Notes: generated by a model from the letters alone, not told the origin. Shown: positions 7,052-15,031, counted from the first letter of the stretch. The stretch: 28,265 nucleotides of DNA from JACOXT01 sp964372855 (GCA_964372855.1 CAYJRY010000011.1:1-28265); one strand, 5' to 3'. Translations and numbers: made by a program.

Positions 7052-8839
7052 TTACATAGAAAACCACTCCTCCAAAATCTTTTTTGCGATTGGGGCGGCG
7101 ATATTGGAGCCTTCGCCACTTTCTTCTGACAAAACTGTCAGAACAATTTCTGGATCATAAGCTGGCGCAAAAAGAGTAATCCACGCATGAGGTAGCGTTT
7201 CTTCCCCACCATGCTGAGCCGTTCCAGTTTTGCAAGCAATACTAATCTCTCTCATATCTTTAGATTTTGAATCAGAAACTTCTAAAAAATTCCTCCCGTC
7301 AATTTTTAACTTTGAATTTTTAATTTTAAAGTCGAATAGCGGCCATGCAACTCCTCCCGGCTGACAACTTTCAATCATCCCCTGCCTTATCAATTTGAGC
7401 GTACCGTCGCTCAAGAATTTCGAATTTCGAATTTCGAATTTTGAATTTTTCATAATGTGTGGCTGATAAAGTATACCCCCATTAGCAATAACTTGAGTCC
7501 AAACATTAACCTGCAATGGTGTTGTCAGAAGATATCCTTGTCCTATTCCGAAGTGGTATGTATCCCCCAAATACCATTTTTCACCAATTACTTTTTCCTT
7601 CCATGACGATGTTGGCACCAATCCTTTTGCCTCCCCTATCAAATCTATCCCCAAAGTTTCCCCAAGTCCAAATTTGAAAGCATAGTCAGAAATTTTCTCA
7701 ACTCCTATTTTCTCTGCCAATTTATAGAAAAAAATATCATTAGACCTATTTATAGCTTTGACAACATTGACACTTCCATCTTTGCCGCCATATTGCGTAA
7801 AATACCAATTTGAGAAAGAAAAATCACCAATCCTCAAAATTCCAGTATCCTCAACAGTAAAATCTTTATTAATTTTTTTTGTCTCAAGGCCCGCAGCTGC
7901 GACAACTAATTTGAATGTAGATCCAGGAGGATAAACTCCAGCGATTGCGCGATTCAAAAGCGGTTGACCAACATTATCTCCCAAAACCTCAGAAACATTT
8001 TTATAAGGTGAGTGCGCATCATTAGAATAATTTTTTCCCATCGTAAACATATTGGGATCAAAAGATGGTTTGGAAAAAAGTGCAAGAATTTCTCCATTTG
8101 TGGTCGAGGCAATTATCGCTCCTTTTTTTATATCCGCTCCAGCATCAAATACTGCTTTTTGAAGTTTGGAATCTAAGGTAAGCGTAATATTTCTGCCTTC
8201 AGTTGCGTCAGTTTTCCCAAGCTCCCTAATCTCTCGACCAATACTATCTACTTCAACTAACTTTTTACCATCTATTCCTTTGAGTAAAGACTCATATTCT
8301 GCCTCGATTCCAATTTTTCCAATCAGCTCGCCCGCAGAGTATTGAAAGTACTTCTTTTTGTCTAATTCTTCTTTTGAAATCGAGCCAATATATCCCAAAA
8401 CATGAACCATAGCATCCTTATAAGGGTATTGCCTTAATGAATCCACTTCCAAATTATTTACCCCTTTTGCCAAAAGAGCTATCGCTTCATCATTGCTAAT
8501 AATTCTTGTCTCGTTTTTTAATACCATTCTATATCCCGGAACATTGAAAACTAAAGGAATATTATTTCGATCAAATATAATACCTCTGGGTGCGTGAATA
8601 GTAATAGTTTTAATTCTATTTTGATCAGCTAAAGACCGATAATAAGATCCTTGAAAAATTTGAAGGTAAAAAAGTCTAACAATAATAATAACTGACGCAA
8701 TTACTAAAATTAATGGCAATAAAAACTGCCTTACTGAATAATCTTTGCCAAAATAACCATTTCCTCTTCTTTGAATTTTTTCAGTTCTTATATATTCGGG
8801 AAAAGCAGCACCAACTTTCATAAATCTACCCTTTGTCAT
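7052..8839 (-). CDS. mrdA: Penicillin-binding protein 2 (elongasome transpeptidase)
   Basis: This class B PBP cross-links peptidoglycan during side-wall growth together with RodA and MreB/C/D, acting outside the membrane. One N-terminal membrane segment (about residues 39-58) is followed by the dimerisation domain (TITIHAPRGIIFDRNN) and the transpeptidase domain. Its motifs are SxxK = S307-T-F-K310 in YPPGSTFK, S366-N-D, and KTG at 537-539 in CKTGTAQHGG. Two short repeat-derived inserts, KNSKFEIRNSKF (464-475) and FKIKNSKLKID (504-514), lie between S-N-D and KTG. The first six residues come from the palindromic repeat at 8835-8923. The second Met (8821), preceded by AAAGGG, is a good alternative start. 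It follows mreD; rodA is not next to it. Confidence 0.95.
   Translation of the reverse strand: MTKGRFMKVGAAFPEYIRTEKIQRRGNGYFGKDYSVRQFLLPLILVIASVIIIVRLFYLQIFQGSYYRSLADQNRIKTITIHAPRGIIFDRNNIPLVFNVPGYRMVLKNETRIISNDEAIALLAKGVNNLEVDSLRQYPYKDAMVHVLGYIGSISKEELDKKKYFQYSAGELIGKIGIEAEYESLLKGIDGKKLVEVDSIGREIRELGKTDATEGRNITLTLDSKLQKAVFDAGADIKKGAIIASTTNGEILALFSKPSFDPNMFTMGKNYSNDAHSPYKNVSEVLGDNVGQPLLNRAIAGVYPPGSTFKLVVAAAGLETKKINKDFTVEDTGILRIGDFSFSNWYFTQYGGKDGSVNVVKAINRSNDIFFYKLAEKIGVEKISDYAFKFGLGETLGIDLIGEAKGLVPTSSWKEKVIGEKWYLGDTYHFGIGQGYLLTTPLQVNVWTQVIANGGILYQPHIMKNSKFEIRNSKFLSDGTLKLIRQGMIESCQPGGVAWPLFDFKIKNSKLKIDGRNFLEVSDSKSKDMREISIACKTGTAQHGGEETLPHAWITLFAPAYDPEIVLTVLSEESGEGSNIAAPIAKKILEEWFSM
7300..7453 (-). 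repeat. Two in-frame repeat-derived inserts in mrdA
   Basis: Minus-strand sequence at 7300-7333 encodes FKIKNSKLKID, and 7414-7453 encodes KNSKFEIRNSKF through tandem GAAATTCGAAATTC-like units. Both lie in the transpeptidase domain between catalytic motifs. The second type (NSKFEIRNSKF) resembles the larger insert in the ligase gene at 13985-14117. Confidence 0.65.
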
Positions 8840-8923
8840 CCTGAATTTATTTCACCGTGTCTGATGCGGTTTCAGGAACTAATGCGTCAAGAGCTGAGAT
8901 GCCGAAATAAGTTCGGCATGACA
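8835..8923. repeat. Dispersed palindromic repeat, copy 2 (mreD/mrdA junction)
   Basis: The element has two inverted repeats: GTCATCCTGAA ... TTCAGGA (8835-8877) and GATGCCGAA-ATAAG-TTCGGCATGACA (8898-8923). The same two-part layout occurs at 12613-12704, and the second half matches the loop and tail at 726-750 with a different stem. It supplies the last residues of mreD and the first residues of the longest mrdA frame. Confidence 0.8.
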
Positions 8924-9288
8924 AATTTGAACAACAAAACTGCAAGCACTGAACTTATTGATGATTGTATTAACACTTGACTGTTTCCAAATACCTTAAG
9001 ATAAACTAAACTCCCAACAAAACTGGCAATCGCAACAAATGGTATTGTTTGTATTTCAAATTTTCTCTGATACATATAAATTAAAAAAGTAAAAATCACC
9101 AAAAATATACTTGTTGACCCCAATATCCTTAAATAAAAAATATCAATAACTAATCCTGCTAAAAATGCTATAGAAAACACCAACTGGCTTTTAGATACTA
9201 CCGCAAAATTAAGTATCAGAGTCACGATTATTGGAATTGTTGTTAATGTTGACAGAAAAATAGCAAAAATTGCTATTAAAAAAGACAT
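8887..9288 (-). CDS. mreD: Rod shape-determining membrane protein MreD
   Basis: MreD is an integral membrane scaffold of the elongasome, linking MreC to the cell-wall synthases. The 133-residue protein is almost entirely hydrophobic with four to five membrane segments and no soluble domain, which fits MreD in size and character. Recognition rests mainly on position, four bases after mreC and just before mrdA. The last residues (FVMPNLFRHLSS) are translated from the palindromic repeat at 8835-8923, so the native C-terminus has been replaced or extended by it. Confidence 0.82.
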   Translation of the reverse strand: MSFLIAIFAIFLSTLTTIPIIVTLILNFAVVSKSQLVFSIAFLAGLVIDIFYLRILGSTSIFLVIFTFLIYMYQRKFEIQTIPFVAIASFVGSLVYLKVFGNSQVLIQSSISSVLAVLLFKFVMPNLFRHLSS

Positions 9289-9292
9289 ATCT

Positions 9293-10087
9293 TTATTTGT
9301 TAATTATTACAAAAACATTAAGTAAATTTTTAAAATCAATTGAATTTTGTATTTTTGCTTTTTGAAAAAGTGCGCTTGGATCTTTTTCTACTGAAACAAT
9401 TTTTCCAACTATCAAATCGGGAGCTATGCCAAAACCATTTTCATCTAAATCTCCTTTTGTATAAACAAATTCATCTTTTCTAAGATTATCAGCCACCAAA
9501 ACATTTTCTAGTGTAATTTCACCATTACCCTCACCTTTTATAATTCCTATTCCTCCGCTTTCTGTTTTGGCGGTAAAAGACAATGAATTATCAGAAAGAA
9601 GAACCACTTTTGACAAATTATCAGTAACATCCTCAATCTTTCCTATTAAATTATTTTTTAGAACAACCGCTTGATTTACCCTAACTCCATCTTTTTCTCC
9701 CTTATCTAAAATTAAATTTTCAGGATGAGAAACACTTGGTATAAAACTAGTAGCTGCGACTACTTTTGCATATAGAAGATTATTGGATTTTGGATATTGG
9801 ATTGCGAATTGATCACGAAGCGCTGCTATTTCATCTGTTAGTTTTTTCTGATCAACTATTTTTTCTAAAAGATTAGCATTTTCCTCTTTCAACCTTTTAA
9901 CTTCTGAGTCTTCAGAAATAAATGGTAATTTGTGAAAGCTAGAATAAGTAATAGCTGCTACCCCAGATAAGATTCTTTGTAAAAATGATTCTATCCCCGC
10001 TGTTAAGCCAAATTTAGAAAATATAAATATCAAAAATGTGATTAAAATTATTAAGAAAAATGTAGGAAAAAAATTACTTTCTCGCAC
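9293..10087 (-). CDS. mreC: Rod shape-determining protein MreC
   Basis: MreC is a bitopic membrane protein that assembles outside the membrane and activates PBP2/RodA. There is an N-terminal membrane segment (FFPTFFLIILITFLIFIFS), a coiled coil (SEVKRLKEENANLLEKIVDQKKLTDEIAALRDQ, about residues 61-93) and the double beta-barrel with LILDKGEKDGVRVNQAVV, LIGKIEDVTDNLSKVVLLSD and GIAPDLIVGKIVSV. The length of 264 residues is normal. The start codon is GTG (10087), six bases downstream of a -10 box. Residues FAIQYPKSNN, at the coiled-coil/barrel junction, look like another AT-rich insert. mreB is not adjacent: a toxin-antitoxin pair and an opposite-strand gene separate them. Confidence 0.94.
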   Translation of the reverse strand: MRESNFFPTFFLIILITFLIFIFSKFGLTAGIESFLQRILSGVAAITYSSFHKLPFISEDSEVKRLKEENANLLEKIVDQKKLTDEIAALRDQFAIQYPKSNNLLYAKVVAATSFIPSVSHPENLILDKGEKDGVRVNQAVVLKNNLIGKIEDVTDNLSKVVLLSDNSLSFTAKTESGGIGIIKGEGNGEITLENVLVADNLRKDEFVYTKGDLDENGFGIAPDLIVGKIVSVEKDPSALFQKAKIQNSIDFKNLLNVFVIINK

Positions 10088-10093
10088 AAAATC

Positions 10094-10122
10094 ATTCTAG
10101 TGCGTTTATCAACTTGTTGCAA
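10094..10122 (-). promoter_or_regulatory. Promoter of mreC
   Basis: On the minus strand: -35 TTGCAA (10117-10122), 17-base spacer, -10 TAGAAT (10094-10099), six bases to the GTG start. mreC thus has its own leaderless-type promoter, as expected if the operon was split from mreB. Confidence 0.6.
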
Positions 10123-10134
10123 GATATATTTTTT

Positions 10135-10164
10135 TTGACTTTTCAGTGTTATTTATGTTAATGT
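10135..10164 (+). promoter_or_regulatory. Promoter of gene 10173
   Basis: -35 TTGACT (10135-10140), 18-base spacer, extended -10 TGT-TAATGT (-10 at 10159-10164), eight bases to the ATG. It is divergent from the mreC promoter, with 12 bases between the two -35 boxes. Confidence 0.5.
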
Positions 10165-10172
10165 AGATCGCT

Positions 10173-10718
10173 ATGGAACAGCAAAAGCCTCAACTACCAG
10201 ATACTGAAAGATGGGGAGACTTTAACCCCGAAAAAATTGCTTCATTGTTTGATTCTAGTGCTCGATTAAGTCATTATGAAGTTTTGGTAGACACACAGAC
10301 TCAGGAAGAAGCGGAAAGAATTCCAGTTTTCCAAATTGATATAGTTGATCCTACGACTCTTGGATCAATAACGCTTTTAATTAAACCAGATAAAAAAACC
10401 GTATCTACAGTAGCACATTCTCTTCCGGTTGATCTTATAAATTTTATTAGACAAGGGGGTAGGCCTCCTCTTCAGCTTGATGTTATTCCTAAAGGAACCC
10501 TCCCTACTCATATAGCTGTTTTAGACAATATTCAAAGGGTGGAAATCAATGATAAAGACAAAAGAAGTACATCAATTGTGATTAAGTTTATTAAAGAAGA
10601 TGATAACTCTTTTACAAAATTAGAAATATTCAGAGACGCTAGACTTAGATTTTCTTCCATTTCTAAAAGTGAATATGGAGACTCTCATGCATTAAGAATT
10701 GAGGATGCGGAAAATTAA
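10173..10718 (+). CDS. Unknown soluble protein
   Basis: I do not recognise this 181-residue protein. It has no membrane segment or signal peptide; the sequence alternates short beta-like stretches (HYEVLVDTQ, VFQIDIVDPTTLGSITLLI, TSIVIKFI, FTKLEIFRD) with charged loops, suggesting a small mainly-beta fold. It lies on the strand opposite to the mre genes, between mreC and the toxin-antitoxin pair, and is convergent with the toxin gene. The position suggests insertion into an ancestral mreBC operon rather than a role in cell shape. Confidence 0.7.
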   Translation: MEQQKPQLPDTERWGDFNPEKIASLFDSSARLSHYEVLVDTQTQEEAERIPVFQIDIVDPTTLGSITLLIKPDKKTVSTVAHSLPVDLINFIRQGGRPPLQLDVIPKGTLPTHIAVLDNIQRVEINDKDKRSTSIVIKFIKEDDNSFTKLEIFRDARLRFSSISKSEYGDSHALRIEDAEN

Positions 10719-10731
10719 TTAGAAGGGACTT

Positions 10732-11115
10732 TCAGAAATATTTCCAAAAAGCATTTACCCCTTTGATTTCCAAAATGTCGCTGTCAAAGCTTGCTAAAGT
10801 ACCTTTCTTAGAATAAGAAGCAACTATACAATCAGCCATGTCTAGTTTTGAATTTTCAAAAATTGAAATCGCGAATCTTGCTTCAAATGTCAGTGAAATA
10901 TTGTTTTGAGAAGAAAGAGATTTATATACGTCTAATAGCTTTTTCCTTGAAAACTTATACCTCTTTATCAAGATATATTCAAGCTCTGAAAATACAACAT
11001 CCGGAATAAAAATATCTTTTTCTTCTTTTAAAAGTTTTTCAACAAGGTCTCCCTTTTGAGGATCATCATTGGTTAATAAGCGAATAAAAGCGTTTGTGTC
11101 AATTACTACAAACAT
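10732..11115 (-). CDS. vapC: PIN-domain toxin (VapC-like endoribonuclease)
   Basis: VapC-type toxins cleave specific RNAs when freed from their antitoxin. The 127-residue protein starts MFVVIDTNAFIRLL with the first PIN acidic residue (D6), and continues with the conserved SELEYIL (Glu), LDMADCIVASYSKKG (Asp pair) and LASFDSD (last Asp), covering the four-acid metal site. It starts 29 bases after the AbrB-type antitoxin gene on the same strand. The pair sits between mreB and mreC. The target RNA cannot be read from sequence. Confidence 0.88.
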   Translation of the reverse strand: MFVVIDTNAFIRLLTNDDPQKGDLVEKLLKEEKDIFIPDVVFSELEYILIKRYKFSRKKLLDVYKSLSSQNNISLTFEARFAISIFENSKLDMADCIVASYSKKGTLASFDSDILEIKGVNAFWKYF

Positions 11116-11144
11116 AACAAATTCTTCTAATTATGAACCAATTT

Positions 11145-11399
11145 CTACCGGGACATCTTCCGCATAAATTTTTCAACCACCGCATCTTTTATTATTTTTT
11201 TATATTCCTTCTTAGATAACACTTTGTTTGCTTTTGCAATTCCACGCATCTCAGATATTGTTGGAGCGCGTTTTGCGATTATTTTGTCCTGTTGGACTAC
11301 AAAAGATACCTTATCAAAAGGTTTTAAATTAAAATGATCTCGAATCTGTTTTGGGATCGTGACTTGTCCTTTTTGTGTTAAAGTAGTCGTTCCATTCAT
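11145..11399 (-). CDS. AbrB/SpoVT-type antitoxin
   Basis: A swapped-hairpin AbrB DNA-binding domain (TTLTQKGQVTIPKQIRDHFNLKPFDKVSF) occupies residues 4-32; the C-terminal half (SEMRGIAKANKVLSKKEYKKIIKDAVVEKFMRKMSR) is helical and basic and probably wraps the PIN toxin encoded next. Such antitoxins neutralise the toxin and repress their own promoter. I use the ATG at 11399, giving 84 residues, because the -10 box lies 10 bases before it. An upstream in-frame start at 11438 would translate the promoter itself and is unlikely. Confidence 0.85.
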   Translation of the reverse strand: MNGTTTLTQKGQVTIPKQIRDHFNLKPFDKVSFVVQQDKIIAKRAPTISEMRGIAKANKVLSKKEYKKIIKDAVVEKFMRKMSR

Positions 11400-11400
11400 G

Positions 11401-11445
11401 GTAATACTTACTATAGCGAGTAATACTATAAATGTCAAGTATTAC
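11401..11445 (-). promoter_or_regulatory. Toxin-antitoxin promoter with three operator-like octamers
   Basis: On the minus strand: perfect -35 TTGACA (11433-11438), 17-base spacer, -10 TATAGT (11410-11415), 10 bases to ATG 11399. The octamer GTAATACT occurs on the plus strand at 11401 and 11420, and inverted (AGTATTAC) at 11438. The 18-19-base spacing is near two helical turns, bracketing the -10 and -35. This fits autorepression by the antitoxin. The promoter starts inside the mreB stop region. Confidence 0.6.
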
Positions 11446-12557
11446 TTCAACCCTCCCACTACCTTCACTCTTTGAAGCAAATTGTCGTCTTCAAGGACCT
11501 TACCTGTTCCTCTAACAACTGATGTAAGAGGATCCTCAGAGAGAATTACTGGAATATGCGCGCGATCAACTATTAGCTGATCAAGACCTCTTAATAATGA
11601 TCCTCCGCCCGTTAACAATATTCCATGAGTTAGAATATCATTTGTCAGCTCAGGAGGCGCATCTTTTAAAACTCCGGCAATCTCCTCTATTATTTCTGCA
11701 AGAACTGGCGCTAAAGCCTCTCTTATCTCTACTTCAGTAAGCCTTAGACTTTTAGGTAAACCTGTCTCAATATCTCTCCCCCTAACAATCTCCATCTTCT
11801 CTCTAAAATCTTTTTCTTCTCCGTCTTTTTGACCTTGCCTACCGGCAGGCAGGTTTTTTATTTTTGATTTTTGATATTGGTATGCGCTTCCTATCTTTAT
11901 TTTTACATTCTCAGCTGTTTGTTCACCCAAAATTAATCCATGTTTTAGTCTTACATAATGAATAATCGCCTTGTCCATGTCTGAGCCTGCAACCCTTAAG
12001 GATTTCCCCACCACTATTCCTCCAAGAGATAACACAGCGATTTCTGTAGTCCCCCCTCCTATATCAACAATCATAAAACCAGTAGGCTGAAAAATTGATA
12101 TGTTCTCACCAATTGCTGCAGCCATTGGTTCTTCTATTAGAAACGCCTCTCTTGCTCCGGCATTTAAGGCGGCCTCCCAAACAGCTCTTCTCTCAACTTC
12201 AGTAACTGAGGAAGGGATACCGATTACTACTTTTGGATGCGTCAAGGCTTTAGGCAAAATACTTCCAACTTCATGCACTTCTTGTATATAATGAGAAATC
12301 ATAGAAGAAGTCGCGTCAAAATCCGCAATAACACCTCCTTGGAGAGGTGAAACTGTAATTATGGATTTAGGTGTTTTGCCTATCATTTTTTTTGCCTCAG
12401 TCCCAATTGCAATAACTTTTTTTGATTTTCTAAGCATTGCAACAACGGATGGCTCACGAATAACAATCCCTTTTCTTCTAACCCAAATAAGAGTATTGGC
12501 GGTCCCAAGATCAATGCCTATGTCATGAGAAAAAAGACTGAAGAATTTATCAAGCAT
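11442..12557 (-). CDS. mreB: Rod shape-determining actin homologue MreB
   Basis: MreB forms membrane-bound filaments that direct side-wall synthesis. Actin-fold motifs are HDIGIDLGTANTLIW (phosphate 1), IADFDATSSMI, VIGIPSSVTEVERRAV, LIEEPMAAAIGE, MIVDIGGGTTEIAVLS (phosphate 2) and GILLTGGGSLLRGLDQLI (adenosine). From ATG 12557 the protein is 371 residues, about 25 longer than usual. The excess is explained by a repeat-derived insert QYQKSKIKNLPAGRQGQKDG (about residues 227-246). A GTG at 12704 would add 49 residues, but those are translated palindromic repeat; the promoter ending seven bases before 12557 argues for the shorter form. mreC/D/mrdA lie farther downstream, after an inserted toxin-antitoxin pair. 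Confidence 0.95.
   Translation of the reverse strand: MLDKFFSLFSHDIGIDLGTANTLIWVRRKGIVIREPSVVAMLRKSKKVIAIGTEAKKMIGKTPKSIITVSPLQGGVIADFDATSSMISHYIQEVHEVGSILPKALTHPKVVIGIPSSVTEVERRAVWEAALNAGAREAFLIEEPMAAAIGENISIFQPTGFMIVDIGGGTTEIAVLSLGGIVVGKSLRVAGSDMDKAIIHYVRLKHGLILGEQTAENVKIKIGSAYQYQKSKIKNLPAGRQGQKDGEEKDFREKMEIVRGRDIETGLPKSLRLTEVEIREALAPVLAEIIEEIAGVLKDAPPELTNDILTHGILLTGGGSLLRGLDQLIVDRAHIPVILSEDPLTSVVRGTGKVLEDDNLLQRVKVVGGLK
11830..11880 (-). repeat. LPAGRQ-type in-frame insert in mreB
   Basis: CCTGCC-TA-CCGGCAGGCAGG with an AT-rich tail encodes SKIKNLPAGRQGQ within MreB. The palindromic CTGCCGGCAG core reappears at 12630-12641, inside repeat copy 3. The insertion falls in a loop between conserved actin-fold segments. 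Confidence 0.7.
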
Positions 12558-12564
12558 TTTCACC

Positions 12565-12593
12565 ATCATACCATCTTGCCCGCAGATTGCCAA
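12565..12593 (-). promoter_or_regulatory. Promoter of mreB
   Basis: On the minus strand: -35 TTGGCA (12588-12593), 17-base spacer, -10 TATGAT (12565-12570), seven bases to ATG 12557. It supports a leaderless mreB transcript and decides the start codon. Confidence 0.6.
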
Positions 12594-12612
12594 TATGTTA
12601 GGATTTATCCAT

Positions 12613-12704
12613 GTCATCCTGACCTTGTCTGCCGGCAGGCAGGACTTGTTTTCAGGATCTAAATCTTCAAGGTATGAGATGCCGAAATAAATTCGGCTTG
12701 ACAC
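12613..12704. repeat. Dispersed palindromic repeat, copy 3 (mreB/ligase intergenic)
   Basis: Same plan as copy 2: GTCATCCTGA ... TTTCAGGAT, here with a nested CTGCCGGCAG palindrome, then GAGATGCCGAA-ATAAA-TTCGGC-TTGACA. It sits between the divergent mreB and ligase genes and creates false in-frame N-terminal extensions for both. Confidence 0.8.
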
Positions 12705-12712
12705 AATTAAGA

Positions 12713-15031
12713 ATGATTAATCTTTGTAACAAAGTAATCGAATACTCATTCTACGCTCTTTTTTTCCTCGTTCCTTTAGTTTTTGCTGGAAATACTTCTG
12801 AGCTATTTGAATTAAATAAGATGTGGCTTACTTGGGGAATAGCAATTATAATTGGTACTTTTTGGATTACAAAGATGATTCTTCAAAGAAGAATTCTTTT
12901 ATGCAGAACGCCTTTAGATATCCCAATCGTCATTTTTCTAGTTTCTCAATTTATTTCAACTATATTCTCGTGGGATAGATATATTTCTTTCTGGGGTTAT
13001 TATTCAAGATTTAATGGGGGCTTTCTATCAACAATAACTTATATATTTCTTTATTATGCTATTGTTACAAATTTTGCCAATAATATCAAAGTTGTATTAA
13101 GAATACTTTTTGTAAGTTTAGCATCTGGACTTATTGTTGTATTATGGGGAATTCCATCTCATTTCGGACATGATCCAACATGTCTTATCTTTAGGGGAAA
13201 TTTTGACGTTTCATGCTGGACAGCTGATTTCCAACCAAAAGTCAGAATCTTCTCAACACTTGGCCAGCCAGCATGGCTTGCAGCCTATTTAGCTATACTT
13301 ATTCCAATAGTGGTTGTCTTTATAACAAATTCGAAAAAAAACTTCATACTTCATACTTCATACTTTATACTTCTTTCTTTATTTTATATAGCACTTATTT
13401 ATGCAAATACTAGAGCTGGATTTTTAGGCTTAGCAATATCCCTTATTTTTTTATTTTTAGGATATATTTTCATAGCAATAAAAAAGTTTGAATTTTCAAT
13501 TTTCCCAGCCTTATTGATAAACAGAAATTTGCAATTTTTAATTTTAATAGCAGTTTTTTTGATTATAACTTTTATATTTGGCACACCAATTAACCAACTT
13601 GACAGATTTACACTAAGAGGAATAAAAGAATCTCTTCAAAAACCATTAACTAAGATACAACCAACTAGAACTCCATCCTCACAAAACAAAAACATTGTTA
13701 CGCATGGAGGCGGAACTGAGTCGGGAAGCATACGGTTGACTGTTTGGAGAGGTGCACTTGATATTTGGAAAAATCACCCTCTTTTTGGGACTGGTGTTGA
13801 GACTTTTGCCTATGCTTATTATAAATACAAACCTATAGAACAAAACCGCGTGTCAGAATGGAATTTTTTATACAACAAAGCCCACAATGAATACCTTAAT
13901 TATCTTGCGACAACCGGAGCAATTGGATTAGGCTCGTATTTACTAATGATTGTAGCATTTATATTTTTAACTCTTAGGAAATTAAATTCGAATATTGAAT
14001 ATCGAAATTCGAAACAATATCAAAATTCAAATGACAAAAATTCAAAACGCTTCGAGCATTTGGATTTAGAAAATTCGAATTTGTTTCGTGCTTCGCATTT
14101 TGGTATTCGAATTTTAGTTTTAGCATTATTAGCATCCTATGTTTCCATCCTTATCACCAACTTTTTCGGTTTTTCAGTCGTAATCACAAATATCTATCTT
14201 TTTATAATCCCAGCATTTGTTTTTATCTTAGGCAGAATGATTAAGATTAATGAAAACTCAAACTCCAAAGTACCATCTATAGACGCATCAGTCTGGCAAT
14301 GGATGCCTATTTTCTTAATTTCAACAGTTGCGATCTTTATGCTTTTTACACTTTTAAACTTTTGGCGAGCTGACATCTATTATGCAAGAGGATACAATTT
14401 AAATAGAGTCGGTGAATACCAGCTTGCTCGACCTGACCTATTAAGTGCAATTCAGATAAGACAGGAGCCTGTTTTTAGAGACGAGCTGGCTGTAAATAGT
14501 TCAAATCTTGCAACCGTGATGTTGAGTGACAAAACCAACTTTGAAGACCCCAAAATACTTTCCGACGCATCTTTATTTGCAAAGAATGCAATTGAAATTA
14601 ACGACAAACTAATAACTGATTATCCAAAAAATGTAGTTTTTTGGAAATCAAGAACTTCAATTTTTTTCACTCTTTCCCAAGTTGATGCTCTCTATTTAAC
14701 TCAAGCGCTTGAAGCAATTGAACACTCCGCTACTCTTGCTCCAAATGATGCTAATATTTTCTACAATTTAGGTGTCTTGTACGGAAGAAATAATAACATT
14801 ACAAAAGGAATAGAAGCTCTTGAAAAAGCTATTTTTCTTAAACCCGACTATACGGATGCTCATTATGCATTGGGTATTTTTTATCGAACAGCTGCGACAA
14901 ATGAAAACGGCACTGTTGTAATAAATCAAGAGTTAAATCAAAAAGCAATCAGTGAAATGCAATATATTCTAAATTATATCGATCCCAATAACAAAGGCGC
15001 ATTAGATTCCATAAAAAATTGGCAGAATTAA
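12713..15031 (+). CDS. O-antigen ligase/polymerase-like membrane protein with C-terminal TPRs
   Basis: Proteins of this family (Wzy_C/WaaL-like) join or polymerise surface glycans at the outer face of the membrane. The 772-residue protein has about ten to twelve membrane segments. Its long extracytoplasmic loop (RLTVWRGALDIWKNHPLFGTGVETF...KAHNEYLNYLATTGAIG) carries the family signature, including the R-x3-W and H-N-E-Y-L-N motifs. The C-terminal third has tetratricopeptide repeats (DANIFYNLGVLYGRNNNITKGIEALEKAI, then YTDAHYALGIFYR). A repeat-derived insert of about 44 residues (13985-14117) lies between membrane segments, and a smaller one (ILHTSYFIL) lies at 13336. The start is the ATG at 12713, after the palindromic repeat. 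Substrate is unknown; the GH5-like enzyme upstream also points to surface polysaccharide work. Confidence 0.85.
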   Translation: MINLCNKVIEYSFYALFFLVPLVFAGNTSELFELNKMWLTWGIAIIIGTFWITKMILQRRILLCRTPLDIPIVIFLVSQFISTIFSWDRYISFWGYYSRFNGGFLSTITYIFLYYAIVTNFANNIKVVLRILFVSLASGLIVVLWGIPSHFGHDPTCLIFRGNFDVSCWTADFQPKVRIFSTLGQPAWLAAYLAILIPIVVVFITNSKKNFILHTSYFILLSLFYIALIYANTRAGFLGLAISLIFLFLGYIFIAIKKFEFSIFPALLINRNLQFLILIAVFLIITFIFGTPINQLDRFTLRGIKESLQKPLTKIQPTRTPSSQNKNIVTHGGGTESGSIRLTVWRGALDIWKNHPLFGTGVETFAYAYYKYKPIEQNRVSEWNFLYNKAHNEYLNYLATTGAIGLGSYLLMIVAFIFLTLRKLNSNIEYRNSKQYQNSNDKNSKRFEHLDLENSNLFRASHFGIRILVLALLASYVSILITNFFGFSVVITNIYLFIIPAFVFILGRMIKINENSNSKVPSIDASVWQWMPIFLISTVAIFMLFTLLNFWRADIYYARGYNLNRVGEYQLARPDLLSAIQIRQEPVFRDELAVNSSNLATVMLSDKTNFEDPKILSDASLFAKNAIEINDKLITDYPKNVVFWKSRTSIFFTLSQVDALYLTQALEAIEHSATLAPNDANIFYNLGVLYGRNNNITKGIEALEKAIFLKPDYTDAHYALGIFYRTAATNENGTVVINQELNQKAISEMQYILNYIDPNNKGALDSIKNWQN
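13985..14117 (+). repeat. Large in-frame repeat-derived insert in ligase gene
   Basis: About 133 bases with tandem AATTCGAA-like units encode a hydrophilic stretch rich in Asn, Ser, Lys and Arg (RKLNSNIEYRNSKQYQNSN at its start, NSNLFRASHFGIRIL at its end). It is unlike the hydrophobic protein around it. The inserted sequence has no stop codon in this frame. Confidence 0.7.

Noticed and set aside
12558..12704. N-terminal extension of mreB from GTG 12704
   Set aside because: The 49 residues are translated palindromic repeat and promoter; start 12557 fits the family and the promoter.
12674..12712. N-terminal extension of the ligase from ATG 12674
   Set aside because: Its residues come from repeat copy 3; ATG 12713 begins the native hydrophobic N-terminus.
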